DNA from: Betaproteobacteria bacterium
Lineage (GTDB): Bacteria; Pseudomonadota; Gammaproteobacteria; Burkholderiales; Casimicrobiaceae
Assembly: GCA_013298145.1 (NCBI GenBank)
Contig: JAAFJO010000001.1
Span: 620,001-684,000 of the forward strand
DNA length: 64,000 nucleotides
Reading direction: 5' to 3'
Of the stretch, positions 46,413-55,704 are shown piece by piece. Within the stretch, counting starts at the first letter, position 1; the number at the start of each line of letters is the position of its first letter. A program made the translations under genes and the position numbers. Below the pieces are notes generated by a model. That model made no database searches. It was not told the DNA's origin and worked only from the letters and a program-made list of their open reading frames with translations.

Positions 46413-46561
46413 GCCGCGATTGTAGCCACGCACCGATTGGTGAAGGCTTTATCCCTGACGGGCGCTCGTAGCGTTGCGAATTCGCCCTTCGCGGTGCGTT
46501 GTTCGCGGGGGCGCGGGAAGTCGATGTAGTCTGCTCGCACCGATTCGCAGAAAATATCGGT

Positions 46562-48484
46562 ATGAAGTTGAAAACGATCACATTCCTGAGCGCGCTTGCA
46601 TGCTTTTTGCCAAGCGCGATGGCAAACGATGCCGCGGTGAAAGACGCATCCGAAGGCTTTCGACTGGGCGAAATGTCGCGCATCTCTGCTGCCCTGCCTA
46701 AGGTGCGCGGGCATGTGCTTGAGAACTACGTGGAATATTGGGCGCTTCGTTTGGCGATTGACGGCGCTCGTGCGGAGGAAATCGAATCGTTTCTGCAGCG
46801 CCACAAATCAAGCGCGGTTGCCGATCGTTTGCGCGTTGATTGGTTAAAGCAGCTCGGAAAAAATGATCGCTGGGATGAATTCGTACGCGTGGGCGAAGGC
46901 TTCGAGACAGACGATTCAGAAGTCGGTTGTCACCGCGCAACGCTCGCGGCACGTCGCGGCGAAACGAGTAGCGCGCTTCCTCCAGGAATTTGGTCCGAGC
47001 GGCTCACCGAGGCGTGCGCGCAGGCGTTTGCTGCGCTTGCAGAACGCGGACGTCTATCAGTTGAGGAAACGGTTTTTCGTTTACGCACCGCTGCCGATGG
47101 CGCCACCTTTCTTGCCGCACAACGCGTAGCCTCCGCACTGCCGGAGAGCGCGCGGCCCAGCGAGGAATTGCTTCGACGTGCGTTTAGCACGCCCGAACAA
47201 CAACTTAAGGCGCCGCGTGTGAGTGGCCGCGCGCAACGCGAAGCGACACTTTTCGCGCTCGCTCGCGCAGCACGCACCGACCCCACGCGCACGGCAGTGC
47301 TGTGGGATGCCAATCGCTCGCGCTTCAGCGATGATGAACAACGCTTCGCTGCCGCAACCCTCGCGTATCACTTCGCGCGCAGGCTCGAAACGGACGATGC
47401 GCTGCGCTGGTTTCGCCAAGCGGGTAGCGAGACAAATATGCCGCGTTTAGGGGATTGGCAAGTCGCGTGGATTGCGCGCGCGGCGCTTCGCGAACTGGCG
47501 TGGCCTGACGTGTTGCGCGCGATTAACGCGATGAGCGCGTCGAGCAACGGCGGTCAGATGGATCCGACGTGGCGCTACTGGAAAGCGCGCTCACTTGCTG
47601 CGCTTAATGATGCAAATGGCGCAACCAACCTTTACACGGAGCTGGCAAAAGAATTTCACTTTTACGGTTTGCTCGCAGCCGAGGAAATCAAAGCGCCGCT
47701 ACCGAGCCCAGAGTCGCTCAAAACCGGCACAGTCTCGCCGACTGCTGAACAGCTTGCGAAGTTCGAGCAATCGCCTGCCGCTAGGCGCGTGTTGAAACTT
47801 TCCGAGCTCGGCCTTCGCGCCGATGCCGCGCGCGAGTGGTTTAGCGTGGTTCGCGATTTCGGCGATGCGGACTCACTCGTCGCGTCGGAATGGATGCGTC
47901 GCAAAGGGATTTGGGATCGCTCGATCAACACTGCGGAGCGCACGCGTAGCGCACACGATTTCGGACTGCGCTTCCAAACACCGTACGACAAAGAGATTCG
48001 TAAAGCAGCCGCTTCGGTAAATCTGGATCTCTCGCTTACATTCGGCCTGATTCGGCAAGAATCACGTTTCTGGGCCGAGGCGGTATCTTCGGCGGGTGCG
48101 CTTGGTTTGATGCAGGTAATGCCCGCTACGGGAAAATGGATTGCGCAGCAGCTCAATATTCCAAATTACCGACCCAGCATGCTGACCGACATTGATGTCA
48201 GCACCGGCTTTGGCACGTTCTATTTGAAGAATGCGCTTAACAACCAAGATGGCAGCGAAGTGCTCGCTTCCGCTGCGTACAACGCAGGTGCGGGGCGCGC
48301 TCGTGCATGGCGTCATGAACGGCGTGCGCTCGAGGGCGCGATCTACGCCGAATCCATGCCGTTTAACGAAACGCGTGACTATGTGAAGAAAGTGCTGACC
48401 AACGCGGTTTGGTATGCGCATTTAGGCGTCGGCGGCGAAACAAGTATCAAGAAACGCCTGGGTGTGATTCAGCCGAAAGGGTAG
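46562..48484 (+). CDS. Soluble lytic murein transglycosylase (Slt70-like)
   Basis: 640 residues from ATG 46562, which gives a signal peptide (ITFLSALACFLPSAMA). The long helical superhelix ring covers about 30-440. The C-terminal SLT domain has the catalytic Glu in GLIRQESRFWAEAVSSAGALGLMQVMPATG and the AYNAGAGRARAW motif. It cleaves peptidoglycan glycan strands to 1,6-anhydro ends in the periplasm. The track start adds 21 residues without support. Confidence 0.93.
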   Translation: MKLKTITFLSALACFLPSAMANDAAVKDASEGFRLGEMSRISAALPKVRGHVLENYVEYWALRLAIDGARAEEIESFLQRHKSSAVADRLRVDWLKQLGKNDRWDEFVRVGEGFETDDSEVGCHRATLAARRGETSSALPPGIWSERLTEACAQAFAALAERGRLSVEETVFRLRTAADGATFLAAQRVASALPESARPSEELLRRAFSTPEQQLKAPRVSGRAQREATLFALARAARTDPTRTAVLWDANRSRFSDDEQRFAAATLAYHFARRLETDDALRWFRQAGSETNMPRLGDWQVAWIARAALRELAWPDVLRAINAMSASSNGGQMDPTWRYWKARSLAALNDANGATNLYTELAKEFHFYGLLAAEEIKAPLPSPESLKTGTVSPTAEQLAKFEQSPAARRVLKLSELGLRADAAREWFSVVRDFGDADSLVASEWMRRKGIWDRSINTAERTRSAHDFGLRFQTPYDKEIRKAAASVNLDLSLTFGLIRQESRFWAEAVSSAGALGLMQVMPATGKWIAQQLNIPNYRPSMLTDIDVSTGFGTFYLKNALNNQDGSEVLASAAYNAGAGRARAWRHERRALEGAIYAESMPFNETRDYVKKVLTNAVWYAHLGVGGETSIKKRLGVIQPKG

Positions 48485-48680
48485 CGCGTCGCGTGAGCGA
48501 AACTGAATGCCTGATGACGAGTGACCTTGAGCCTTGCGATCAATAACGCGAGGCGAGATCGCCGATTTTCATTGCATCGTGAAATCCTAGTTAAGTCAAA
48601 CGTAAAATAGGGTTTTAGTCTGCGTCTTTCGTGTTTTCGACTCGCACCGATCGTGCGTTCGCTACCCGTCTTTTTTCAAA

Positions 48681-49625
48681 ATGAATCTCCTCATTCTCGG
48701 CGGCTCCGGCTTCGTCGGCACCGCGATCTGTAACAAGCTCGCCGCACTGAACCATAACGTCACGGTGATTACGCGCAAACGCGATAACGCGCGAGCGCTT
48801 TTCATGCTGCCTACGGTCACCGTGGTCGAAGGTGACGCGTTTGATCGCGCCACGCTTGTGCGCTACGCGAAGGGTAAGGATGCGCTCATCAACCTAGTGG
48901 GCATCCTCAATGAAAAGAAGCGTGGCGGGTTCAACCGAGCACATGTCGAGCTAACTGAGCTTGCGCTCGCTGCGTGTAAAGATGCAGGCGTCTCGCGCTA
49001 TCTGCACATGAGCGCACTTGGCGCGTCAGAGAATGCCCCGAGCGAGTATTTGAAGTCAAAAGCAAAGGCGGAAGCGGTGGTGCGCGCGAGCGGACTCGAT
49101 GCGACGATTTTCGCGCCGAGCGTCGTGTTCGGGCGGGGTGACTCGTTTCTTACCCGTTTCGCTAACTTGGTCGCGCTCACGCCGCCTTTTGCGCCGTTTG
49201 CTCTGCCGGGTTCAAGTGCGATGTTTCAGCCGGTGTGGGTGGAAGATGTCGCTAGCGCGTTCGTGGCTTCGCTCACGCTCAAATCGACGATTGGGCAGCG
49301 CTACGAATTGGTCGGTCCGCAGCGATACAGTTTGGGCGATTTGGTGCGTTACGTGATGACGCTCAAAAATGATCGTCACATCATTATCGGTTTGCCTGGA
49401 TTTGTGACAAGCCTGCTCGCGGGTGTGATGCAATTTGTTCCAACGCAACCGCTCACGCCCGACAATGTGAAATCGATGTCGGTCGCGAATGTGAGCGACG
49501 CGCCGTTCCCAGCGTTTGCGGGAAAAGCAACGCCGCTTGAACAAATCGCACCGAGCTATATCGGCACAGCAGCCGTGGTCGATACTCACGCCGACGCGCG
49601 CCGGAAGGCGGGGGATCGGCAATAG
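48681..49625 (+). CDS. Complex I NDUFA9-like NAD(P)-binding protein
   Basis: 314 residues. Atypical SDR: starts with LLILGGSGFVGTAI (GxxGxxG), then VVEGDAFDRATL, LINLVGIL, YLHMSALGA and FGRGDSFLTRF. The C-terminal block LTPDNVKSMSVANV is typical of the bacterial NDUFA9 relatives. Some relatives act in ubiquinone-related steps; function here unknown. Confidence 0.88.
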   Translation: MNLLILGGSGFVGTAICNKLAALNHNVTVITRKRDNARALFMLPTVTVVEGDAFDRATLVRYAKGKDALINLVGILNEKKRGGFNRAHVELTELALAACKDAGVSRYLHMSALGASENAPSEYLKSKAKAEAVVRASGLDATIFAPSVVFGRGDSFLTRFANLVALTPPFAPFALPGSSAMFQPVWVEDVASAFVASLTLKSTIGQRYELVGPQRYSLGDLVRYVMTLKNDRHIIIGLPGFVTSLLAGVMQFVPTQPLTPDNVKSMSVANVSDAPFPAFAGKATPLEQIAPSYIGTAAVVDTHADARRKAGDRQ

Positions 49626-49750
49626 CATTGATCGGTAATCCCTTTTTTAATTGGGGCTAGCGTTTCAGTTTCCGTAATAGCTAGTTGCCATGGAAATGCA
49701 AGCTAGCCCTGATAAATCGTTCTTTTCCAATAAATAGTGGAAGCACAACC

Positions 49751-50695
49751 ATGCTCGATCCTGATCTAAAAAAGTATTTCGACGAGCTGGCGCTGATGTT
49801 TCCTCCGCTTCCGCCGGACCCCACGCCGCTCATGCGTCGGTCGCGCTACTGGACACTTTGCGCGCTCGGTCGCACGGCAATTCCGTCAAACGTGACAATG
49901 AACGATATCGAGCTTTCGCTGCCGCTCGGCGCAACCCGCGTGCGCTTGTTTTATGGACATGACGGACGCGACGAACCGGTTCCCACCATCATTTATTTCC
50001 ACGGCGGCGGCTGGGTGGTGGGCGATGTTGAAACCCACGCGGTGACCTGCGCGCGCATGGCGCATGAAGCGAATGCCTTGGTCGTCTCGGTTGACTATCC
50101 GCTTGCGCCTGAGGCTGATTGGAAGACGATTACGCAAGTTTGTTTTGATGCAGCGCGCGCCATTGCCTCGGATCGCGAAGCACAGCATCCCGGAACCCCC
50201 ATCGCGCTGGTCGGCGACAGCGCGGGCGCACATCTGGCAGCAGTCACCTCAATCCGAGCGCGCGACGAGCATGCGTTTCATGTCGCGCTGCAGGGGCTTA
50301 TTTATCCCTGTATCTCGCCAGAAACTAACACACCGAGCTACACCGAATTTGAAGCAGGCCCCGGTCTCACGCGGGCCGACATGCAGTGGTATTGGCGTCA
50401 CTTCGCGGGCAACGACGCATCGCTCAGCGACGCGAGGATTTCACCAGCGCGCGCTCAATCACTCGCCGGGCTGCCGCCCGCTTACGTGACCACCGCCGGG
50501 CGCGATCCGCTGCGCGACGAGGGGCGTAGCTACGTGCTTGCGATGCGCGAGCACGGCATTGATGTCGCGCATGACGAGTTCGATTCACTGCCGCACGGAT
50601 TTCTCAGAATGGCGAAATACAGTGAAGCAGTGAATGCGGCCGTCGCGCGAATCAATACCCGCATTGGTGAATTGCTACGCGCATCCGCCTCGTAG
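49751..50695 (+). CDS. Alpha/beta hydrolase of the hormone-sensitive lipase family
   Basis: 314 residues from ATG 49751 (MLDPDLKKYFDELALM). HSL motif HGGGWVVGD and nucleophile elbow GDSAGAHLAA are clear. The late DPLRDEG and LPHGF supply Asp and His. No signal peptide. Probably a cytosolic esterase; the substrate is unknown. The next gene starts 17 bases after the stop. Confidence 0.9.
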   Translation: MLDPDLKKYFDELALMFPPLPPDPTPLMRRSRYWTLCALGRTAIPSNVTMNDIELSLPLGATRVRLFYGHDGRDEPVPTIIYFHGGGWVVGDVETHAVTCARMAHEANALVVSVDYPLAPEADWKTITQVCFDAARAIASDREAQHPGTPIALVGDSAGAHLAAVTSIRARDEHAFHVALQGLIYPCISPETNTPSYTEFEAGPGLTRADMQWYWRHFAGNDASLSDARISPARAQSLAGLPPAYVTTAGRDPLRDEGRSYVLAMREHGIDVAHDEFDSLPHGFLRMAKYSEAVNAAVARINTRIGELLRASAS

Positions 50696-50711
50696 CGCTG
50701 AAGCGGCGCGC

Positions 50712-51470
50712 GTGAGCTTTCAAATCATTACTGATCCGTGGTTTTATGTGTTCGCGATTCCCGCGATATTGATCACAGGCATCTCGAAAGCGGGCTTCGG
50801 CTCGGGCTCGGGTGGAATCGCCGTACCGATGATGAGCCAAGTGGTCGCCCCCAGCATGGCTGCCGGCATCATGTTGCCGATACTGATCGTGATGGACATT
50901 CTGAGTATCCGCGCTTATCGAGGTAAGTGGAGTGCGGCTGCACTAAAGCCCATGGTCGCGCCCGCCGTTCTTGGCATCGTGATTGGTGGGCTCATGTTTG
51001 GCGTGCTCTCCGTGAAGGCGACCAAAGCGCTCTTAGGCGCAATCGCTGTCTCCTTCGCGCTCTATCAGTTGCTGCCAGTGCTGCGAGATTTGAAGTCGTG
51101 GCTGCCCAGTCCCACGCGGCCCTGGATTTGGTGCACGCTATCGGGCTTCACCTCTACGCTCGCGCACGCAGGCGGGCCACCCTGCACGATTTATCTGTGG
51201 CCAAAAAATCTTGATCGCGTCACCTTTGTAGCGACCACGGTCGTGTTTTTCACCCTCGTGAATCTGGTGAAACTCGTGCCGTACGCGCTCCTCGGTCAGC
51301 TCAATTTCGGAAATCTTGCTATGGCGTTAGTGCTGATGCCGCTTGCGCCGCTGGGCGTCTGGATCGGTGTGCGTATCAATCGTTGGCTGAGCGAAGCTGC
51401 GTTCAAAAACACCATGCTCGCGCTCACGTTTGTCTTCGGATGCAGACTGCTATTTGAGGGATTACGATGA
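50712..51470 (+). CDS. TauE/SafE family sulfite exporter-like permease
   Basis: 252 residues from GTG 50712 with about eight membrane helices. The first repeat has GISKAGFGSGSGGIAVPMMS and the second ISGFTSTLAHAGGPPCTIYL (wording GFTSTLAHAGGPP), diagnostic for TauE/SafE. Members export sulfite or organosulfonates. The stop overlaps the start of the next gene by four bases (ATGA). The track start at 50634 lies in the previous gene. Confidence 0.88.
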   Translation: MSFQIITDPWFYVFAIPAILITGISKAGFGSGSGGIAVPMMSQVVAPSMAAGIMLPILIVMDILSIRAYRGKWSAAALKPMVAPAVLGIVIGGLMFGVLSVKATKALLGAIAVSFALYQLLPVLRDLKSWLPSPTRPWIWCTLSGFTSTLAHAGGPPCTIYLWPKNLDRVTFVATTVVFFTLVNLVKLVPYALLGQLNFGNLAMALVLMPLAPLGVWIGVRINRWLSEAAFKNTMLALTFVFGCRLLFEGLR

Positions 51471-53824
51471 AAGACGCGCTTAGCTCGCTCACGCTTGTCG
51501 CCGTGGATTGCGCGTATCCCGCGCTCGCTGCGAAGGCGCTCCAGCGATCTGCTGCGCGCTTGCCGAGTGCACGGGTATTGCTCTTGTCAGATTGCAGCGA
51601 AGTGTTTCCGGGCGTTGAGACCGTTGCGATTGCGCCGATTAAATCGCGCTCGGCGTACTCGCGCTTCATGCTTAAAGCCCTCGCGGATTACATCGATACC
51701 GATTTCGCGCTGGTTGTGCAGTGGGACGGTTTTGTGATCCACGACAACGCGTTTGCTAAAGAGTTTTGGAACTACGATTACATCGGCGCAAAGTGGCCCC
51801 ACAAGGAAGGCGATTTCCGAGTCGGCAACGGCGGCTTCTCACTACGCTCGAAACGCTTGCTAGAGGCGCTTCGCGATCCCGCCATTGAGTTTCTGGAAGA
51901 CGAGAACGAAGACGAAAGTATCTGTATTCGTTATCGGGATCATCTCGAAACGCAGTACGGAATCGTGTTTGCTGATGAACGTGTTGCGGATCGATTTGCG
52001 TTCGATGTTTCGCGTCCGATCGGTCGCACGCTTGGCTTTCATGGCGTATTTAACTTCTGGCAAGTGCTTTCAGCCGATGAGTTAGTGGAGTTCGCGCGCA
52101 CCGCGCCCGAAGCGATTGCAGCAGGGCTCGGATTCGGCTCGCTCACTAAAAATCTAGTCGATCTGAAGCGAAATGAGGTGGCGGGTGAATTCGTGACTCG
52201 TCGGCTTGCTTCGATGCCTGTTGATCCAGCCGCGCTCGCGCTTCGTGCTCGTCTCGCCGATGCGCTTCGGGTTAATGCCTCATCCGCGCCTACACAGCCC
52301 GCTCCGAGCGATGTGGTGGTCAAACCGCCGGCATCTCGAAACGATCCCTGTCCGTGTGGCAGCGGGAAGCGCTACAAGGAATGTCATGGAGCGATTGCAG
52401 CGGCTACAACCGCTCAGAACGTCAAAATCAATGAAGAAAGCGTGATTGCCGAAGCGCTCCGGCTTCATGAACAAGGCCAGATCCAAGCAGCGGTTGATCG
52501 GTACAGCCGCGTGCTCCAGCAATCGCCTGAAAATCCGACGGCCTTGCACTTTATCGGACTCGCGCAGTACCAGGCAGGTCAGCCCAGTGATGCGATGCAA
52601 GCGATGTGGCGCTCATTGCTACTCGCGCCAAGCGAACCCGAGTTCCTTAGCAACTACAGCGCTGCGGCGTGGAGCGCGGGTCGCTACGATGAAGGCAAGT
52701 GGGCTGCTGAGCGCGCAATCGAGTTGCAAGCCGATCATCCTGGCGCCCTCAATAACTTGGGCTTTAACTTGCGTGCGCTCAATCGGATTGATGAATCCAT
52801 CACAGTCTTTGATCGTGCGCTTAAGCTGCAACCGCAGTTCGATTACGCGCGCTGGAATCGAATGTTTTCGTTGCTCGCAAAGGGCAACTACTCGCAAGGA
52901 TTTGCTGATAACGAACTGCGCTTGCAATTTCCACAAACGCAGCCTACCGGAAAGATTCCGGTGAATACGCCGCTTTGGCGCGGTGAGCCCGCCGCAGGCA
53001 AGTCAATCGTGATCTTGTGCGAACAGGGGCTCGGCGACACGTTCATGTTTTCGCGGTTTGGTCCGCTTGTCATTGAACGTGGGTTACACGTAACGTTCGT
53101 GGTTCAGCGCTCGCAAGTAGCGCTGCTGCAGCAGTCGTTTCCGCAGGCGCGCGTGCTTTCCGTGGGCGAGCACGAAACGCTCAGTTTTGATTTTTGGACA
53201 CCGTTGTGGTCACTCACCTCCGCGCTCAACATTACGCTTGAAAATCTTCCAACGCCCGAGCGTTTTTTGCAAACTAACGTGGCCGATGTCGCTCGTTGGG
53301 AAGCGCGTTTATCGCAAGTCTCCGCAGCAAATCCTGGAAGGCCGCTTCGAATCGGTTTGGTTTGGCAAGGTCAAATGGCCGGTGCCGATAGCCAAATGGC
53401 GGAGCGTTCAATCGCGCCGCGTCTGGTGAAGCGTTTCGTGGAATCGCACCCTGAACATGTGTGGGTTTCTCTTCAGCATGGTGCTGCGCCGCTCGGCGCG
53501 GGCAACTTGATCGACTGGACGAGTGAGACCGTTGAATTCACCCAAATGGCGGCGTTAATCGATGCGCTCGACATCGTGCTCACGATTGACACGGGTGCCG
53601 CACATCTCGCCGCAGCACTCGGCGCAAAAACCTGGGTCATGCTGCGCCATGCAGGCGAATGGCGCTACGGCACCGAAGCAGCGAATGGCGAGCTCTGCCC
53701 ATGGTCGCCGACGATGCGGCTATTTAGACAAGATGAATCTCGGCGATGGGAGCCAGTGTTTGAGCAGGTGAATGCCGCACTGCGCGACGCAGGGTCGGGT
53801 GCGATCCTATCGCATCCAAATTGA
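51467..53824 (+). CDS. Multidomain protein: DUF5672, SEC-C motif, TPR repeats and glycosyltransferase-9-like domain
   Basis: 785 residues. Residues 1-220 resemble DUF5672 (VQWDGFVIHDNAFAKEFWNYDYIGAKWP, GNGGFSLRSKRLLEAL), a glycosyltransferase-like domain. A SEC-C zinc motif follows at about 290-310 (NDPCPCGSGKRYKECHG). TPR repeats span about 320-480 (ALHFIGLAQYQAGQPSDAM, ALNNLGFNLRALNRIDES). From about 500 the protein is like the C-terminal GT-B part in TPR glycosyltransferases (EQGLGDTFMFSRF, RIGLVWQG, TIDTGAAHLAAALG). It probably glycosylates a surface molecule or protein. Translation coupled to the TauE-like gene. Confidence 0.8.
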   Translation: MKDALSSLTLVAVDCAYPALAAKALQRSAARLPSARVLLLSDCSEVFPGVETVAIAPIKSRSAYSRFMLKALADYIDTDFALVVQWDGFVIHDNAFAKEFWNYDYIGAKWPHKEGDFRVGNGGFSLRSKRLLEALRDPAIEFLEDENEDESICIRYRDHLETQYGIVFADERVADRFAFDVSRPIGRTLGFHGVFNFWQVLSADELVEFARTAPEAIAAGLGFGSLTKNLVDLKRNEVAGEFVTRRLASMPVDPAALALRARLADALRVNASSAPTQPAPSDVVVKPPASRNDPCPCGSGKRYKECHGAIAAATTAQNVKINEESVIAEALRLHEQGQIQAAVDRYSRVLQQSPENPTALHFIGLAQYQAGQPSDAMQAMWRSLLLAPSEPEFLSNYSAAAWSAGRYDEGKWAAERAIELQADHPGALNNLGFNLRALNRIDESITVFDRALKLQPQFDYARWNRMFSLLAKGNYSQGFADNELRLQFPQTQPTGKIPVNTPLWRGEPAAGKSIVILCEQGLGDTFMFSRFGPLVIERGLHVTFVVQRSQVALLQQSFPQARVLSVGEHETLSFDFWTPLWSLTSALNITLENLPTPERFLQTNVADVARWEARLSQVSAANPGRPLRIGLVWQGQMAGADSQMAERSIAPRLVKRFVESHPEHVWVSLQHGAAPLGAGNLIDWTSETVEFTQMAALIDALDIVLTIDTGAAHLAAALGAKTWVMLRHAGEWRYGTEAANGELCPWSPTMRLFRQDESRRWEPVFEQVNAALRDAGSGAILSHPN

Positions 53825-53870
53825 TACCAACGATCGAGGATTGAAAAAGTGCGCTTCGCACGGCGCACAA

Positions 53871-53889
53871 GGTGCGATGGGATCGCACC
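53871..53889. repeat. Small palindrome GGTGCGAT-GGG-ATCGCACC
   Basis: Eight-bp perfect stem in the gap between two convergent genes, followed by CTACG. A sister with changed bases (GGTGCAAT...ATTGCACCCTACG) is at about 18735-18756. Could act as a terminator here, but the family is common intergenic DNA. Confidence 0.65.
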
Positions 53890-53916
53890 CTACGTTTTGA
53901 CGCGATGGAAACCGCG

Positions 53917-55014
53917 CTACACGTTAAACAAGAAGTTCAACACGTCGCCATCATGCACGACGTACTCTTTGCCTTCAGCGCGCATCTTGCCCGCTTCCTT
54001 CGCACCGTTTTCGCCTTTGTATTTCACGTAGTCTTCAAAGGCGACCGTTTGCGCGCGAATGAATCCCTTCTCGAAATCGGTGTGGATCACGCCAGCGGCT
54101 TGCGGTGCGGTGTCGCCCTTGTGGATCGTCCACGCGCGAACCTCTTTTTCGCCGGCGGTGAAATAGGTTTGTAGCCCCAGCAAATCGTAGCCCGCACGAA
54201 TCACGCGGTTGAGCCCTGGCTCTTCAAGCCCTAAGTCTTTCAAGAATTCCATCTTGTCGGCGTCATCCATGTCGCCGATCTCGGCTTCAATGTTGGCGCA
54301 CACCGCGACGACGGGCGCTTTCTCGCTCTTCGCGTGCGCGAGCACAGCTTGATAGTGAGCGTTGCCTTCGAGATTGTTCGCGTCCGCCACGTTCGCAACA
54401 TACATCGTGGGCTTCGAGGTAATCAGTGTGAGCTGCTTGACCACCACTTTTTCTTCTTCGTAGAAATCGAGCGTGCGAACGGCCTTGCCTTCGTTCAATA
54501 CTTTTTGGCATTTCTCAAGCACGCCCATCATGCGCTGAGCTTCTTTATCGCCGCCTGCGCGGGCGAGTTTGCTGTACTTGAGAATCGCTTTTTCGACGGT
54601 TGCCAAATCCGCCAACGCGAGTTCAGTGTTGATGATCTCAATATCGTCAACTGGAGAAACCTTGCCCGCGACGTGAATCACGTTGTCGTCTTCAAAACAG
54701 CGCACCACATGCGCAGTAGCATCACACATGCGAATGTTGGCGAGAAATTGGTTGCCCAAGCCTTCGCCTTTGGATGCGCCCTTCACGAGCCCGGCGATGT
54801 CGACAAATTCAACGGTCGCAGGAATCACTTTCTGCGGCTTCACGATTGCGGCGAGTTGCGCAAGGCGCTGATCTGGCACTTCCACGATACCGGTGTTCGG
54901 CTCAATCGTGCAAAACGGATAGTTTTCTGCCGCAATGCCCGCTTTGGTGAGCGCGTTGAAGAGGGTGGATTTACCGACGTTCGGAAGGCCGACGATGCCG
55001 CATTGAACTGCCAT
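53917..55014 (-). CDS. ychF: Redox-regulated ATPase YchF (Obg-like)
   Basis: 365 residues. G1 motif GLPNVGKST is at 8-16, with [21 protein letters not shown] (G3) and the later TGS domain ([50 protein letters not shown]). The NxxE-type G4 explains ATP preference. Ribosome-associated and involved in translation/stress response. Confidence 0.97.
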   Translation of the reverse strand: MAVQCGIVGLPNVGKSTLFNALTKAGIAAENYPFCTIEPNTGIVEVPDQRLAQLAAIVKPQKVIPATVEFVDIAGLVKGASKGEGLGNQFLANIRMCDATAHVVRCFEDDNVIHVAGKVSPVDDIEIINTELALADLATVEKAILKYSKLARAGGDKEAQRMMGVLEKCQKVLNEGKAVRTLDFYEEEKVVVKQLTLITSKPTMYVANVADANNLEGNAHYQAVLAHAKSEKAPVVAVCANIEAEIGDMDDADKMEFLKDLGLEEPGLNRVIRAGYDLLGLQTYFTAGEKEVRAWTIHKGDTAPQAAGVIHTDFEKGFIRAQTVAFEDYVKYKGENGAKEAGKMRAEGKEYVVHDGDVLNFLFNV

Positions 55015-55048
55015 GTTGTTCTTCTGTGTAAGGGTTGACTAGCCTCAA

Positions 55049-55126
55049 TTGTAGGCGGCGCGGGGCTTCCGCGCGCCCGTGAGCGTGTGTCTGTGTAGCG
55101 GAGCGCGGTCAAGCCCGCGCCTACAA
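55049..55126. repeat. TTGTAGGCG...CGCCTACAA inverted repeat
   Basis: TTGTAGGCGGCGCGGGGCTT (55049-55068) and AAGCCCGCGCCTACAA (55111-55126) are inverted relatives. It occupies the divergent promoter region of ychF and the YqiA-like gene, ending nine bases from the latter's ATG. Confidence 0.75.
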
Positions 55127-55134
55127 TCCGCGCG

Positions 55135-55704
55135 ATGAATATCCTGTATCTACACGGTTTTCGCTCGTCGCCGCAATCGATGAAAGCGCGCTTAATGGCC
55201 GCGCACTTCGTGACGACGTCGCATCGATTTGTTTGCCCGCAGTTGCCTGCAAGCCCGGCGCACGCGATTGAGCTTGCCTGCGAGTTGATCGAAGATCGAG
55301 GTGAGGCTGCGAAAGATTGGGCCGTGATTGGTTCTTCGCTCGGCGGTTTCTACGCGACTTTTCTTGCGGAAAAATTGGGTTGCCGTGCGGCAGTGTTGAA
55401 TCCCGCAGTGTTTCCCGCTGACGATTTAGCGGCCTACGTGGGCGAGCTCACGATGTATCACTCGAATGATCCCTTTGAATGGAAGGCCGAGTATCTGCAC
55501 GAACTCGAATCGCTACGTGTCGCGAAAATTACACGGCCTGAACGCTACTTTTTGCTCGCTGCCACCGGCGACGAAGTGCTTGATTGGCAAATGATGCGCG
55601 ATCACTACGCGGGCGCGGAGCAGGTGATCATTCAGGGTAGCGATCACGCGATTAGCGAGTTTGTGCGCTACGTTAATCGAGTAGCTGTTTTTTGCACCGA
55701 GTGA
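55135..55704 (+). CDS. YqiA-like esterase
   Basis: 189 residues. Starts with ILYLHGFRSSPQS, the usual YqiA/UPF0227 start. The nucleophile elbow is IGSSLGGFYA; ATGDEVLDW supplies the Asp and GSDHAIS the His. Small alpha/beta hydrolase with esterase activity in E. coli. Its 3' end overlaps the prmC 3' end by 32 bases (convergent). Confidence 0.88.
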   Translation: MNILYLHGFRSSPQSMKARLMAAHFVTTSHRFVCPQLPASPAHAIELACELIEDRGEAAKDWAVIGSSLGGFYATFLAEKLGCRAAVLNPAVFPADDLAAYVGELTMYHSNDPFEWKAEYLHELESLRVAKITRPERYFLLAATGDEVLDWQMMRDHYAGAEQVIIQGSDHAISEFVRYVNRVAVFCTE

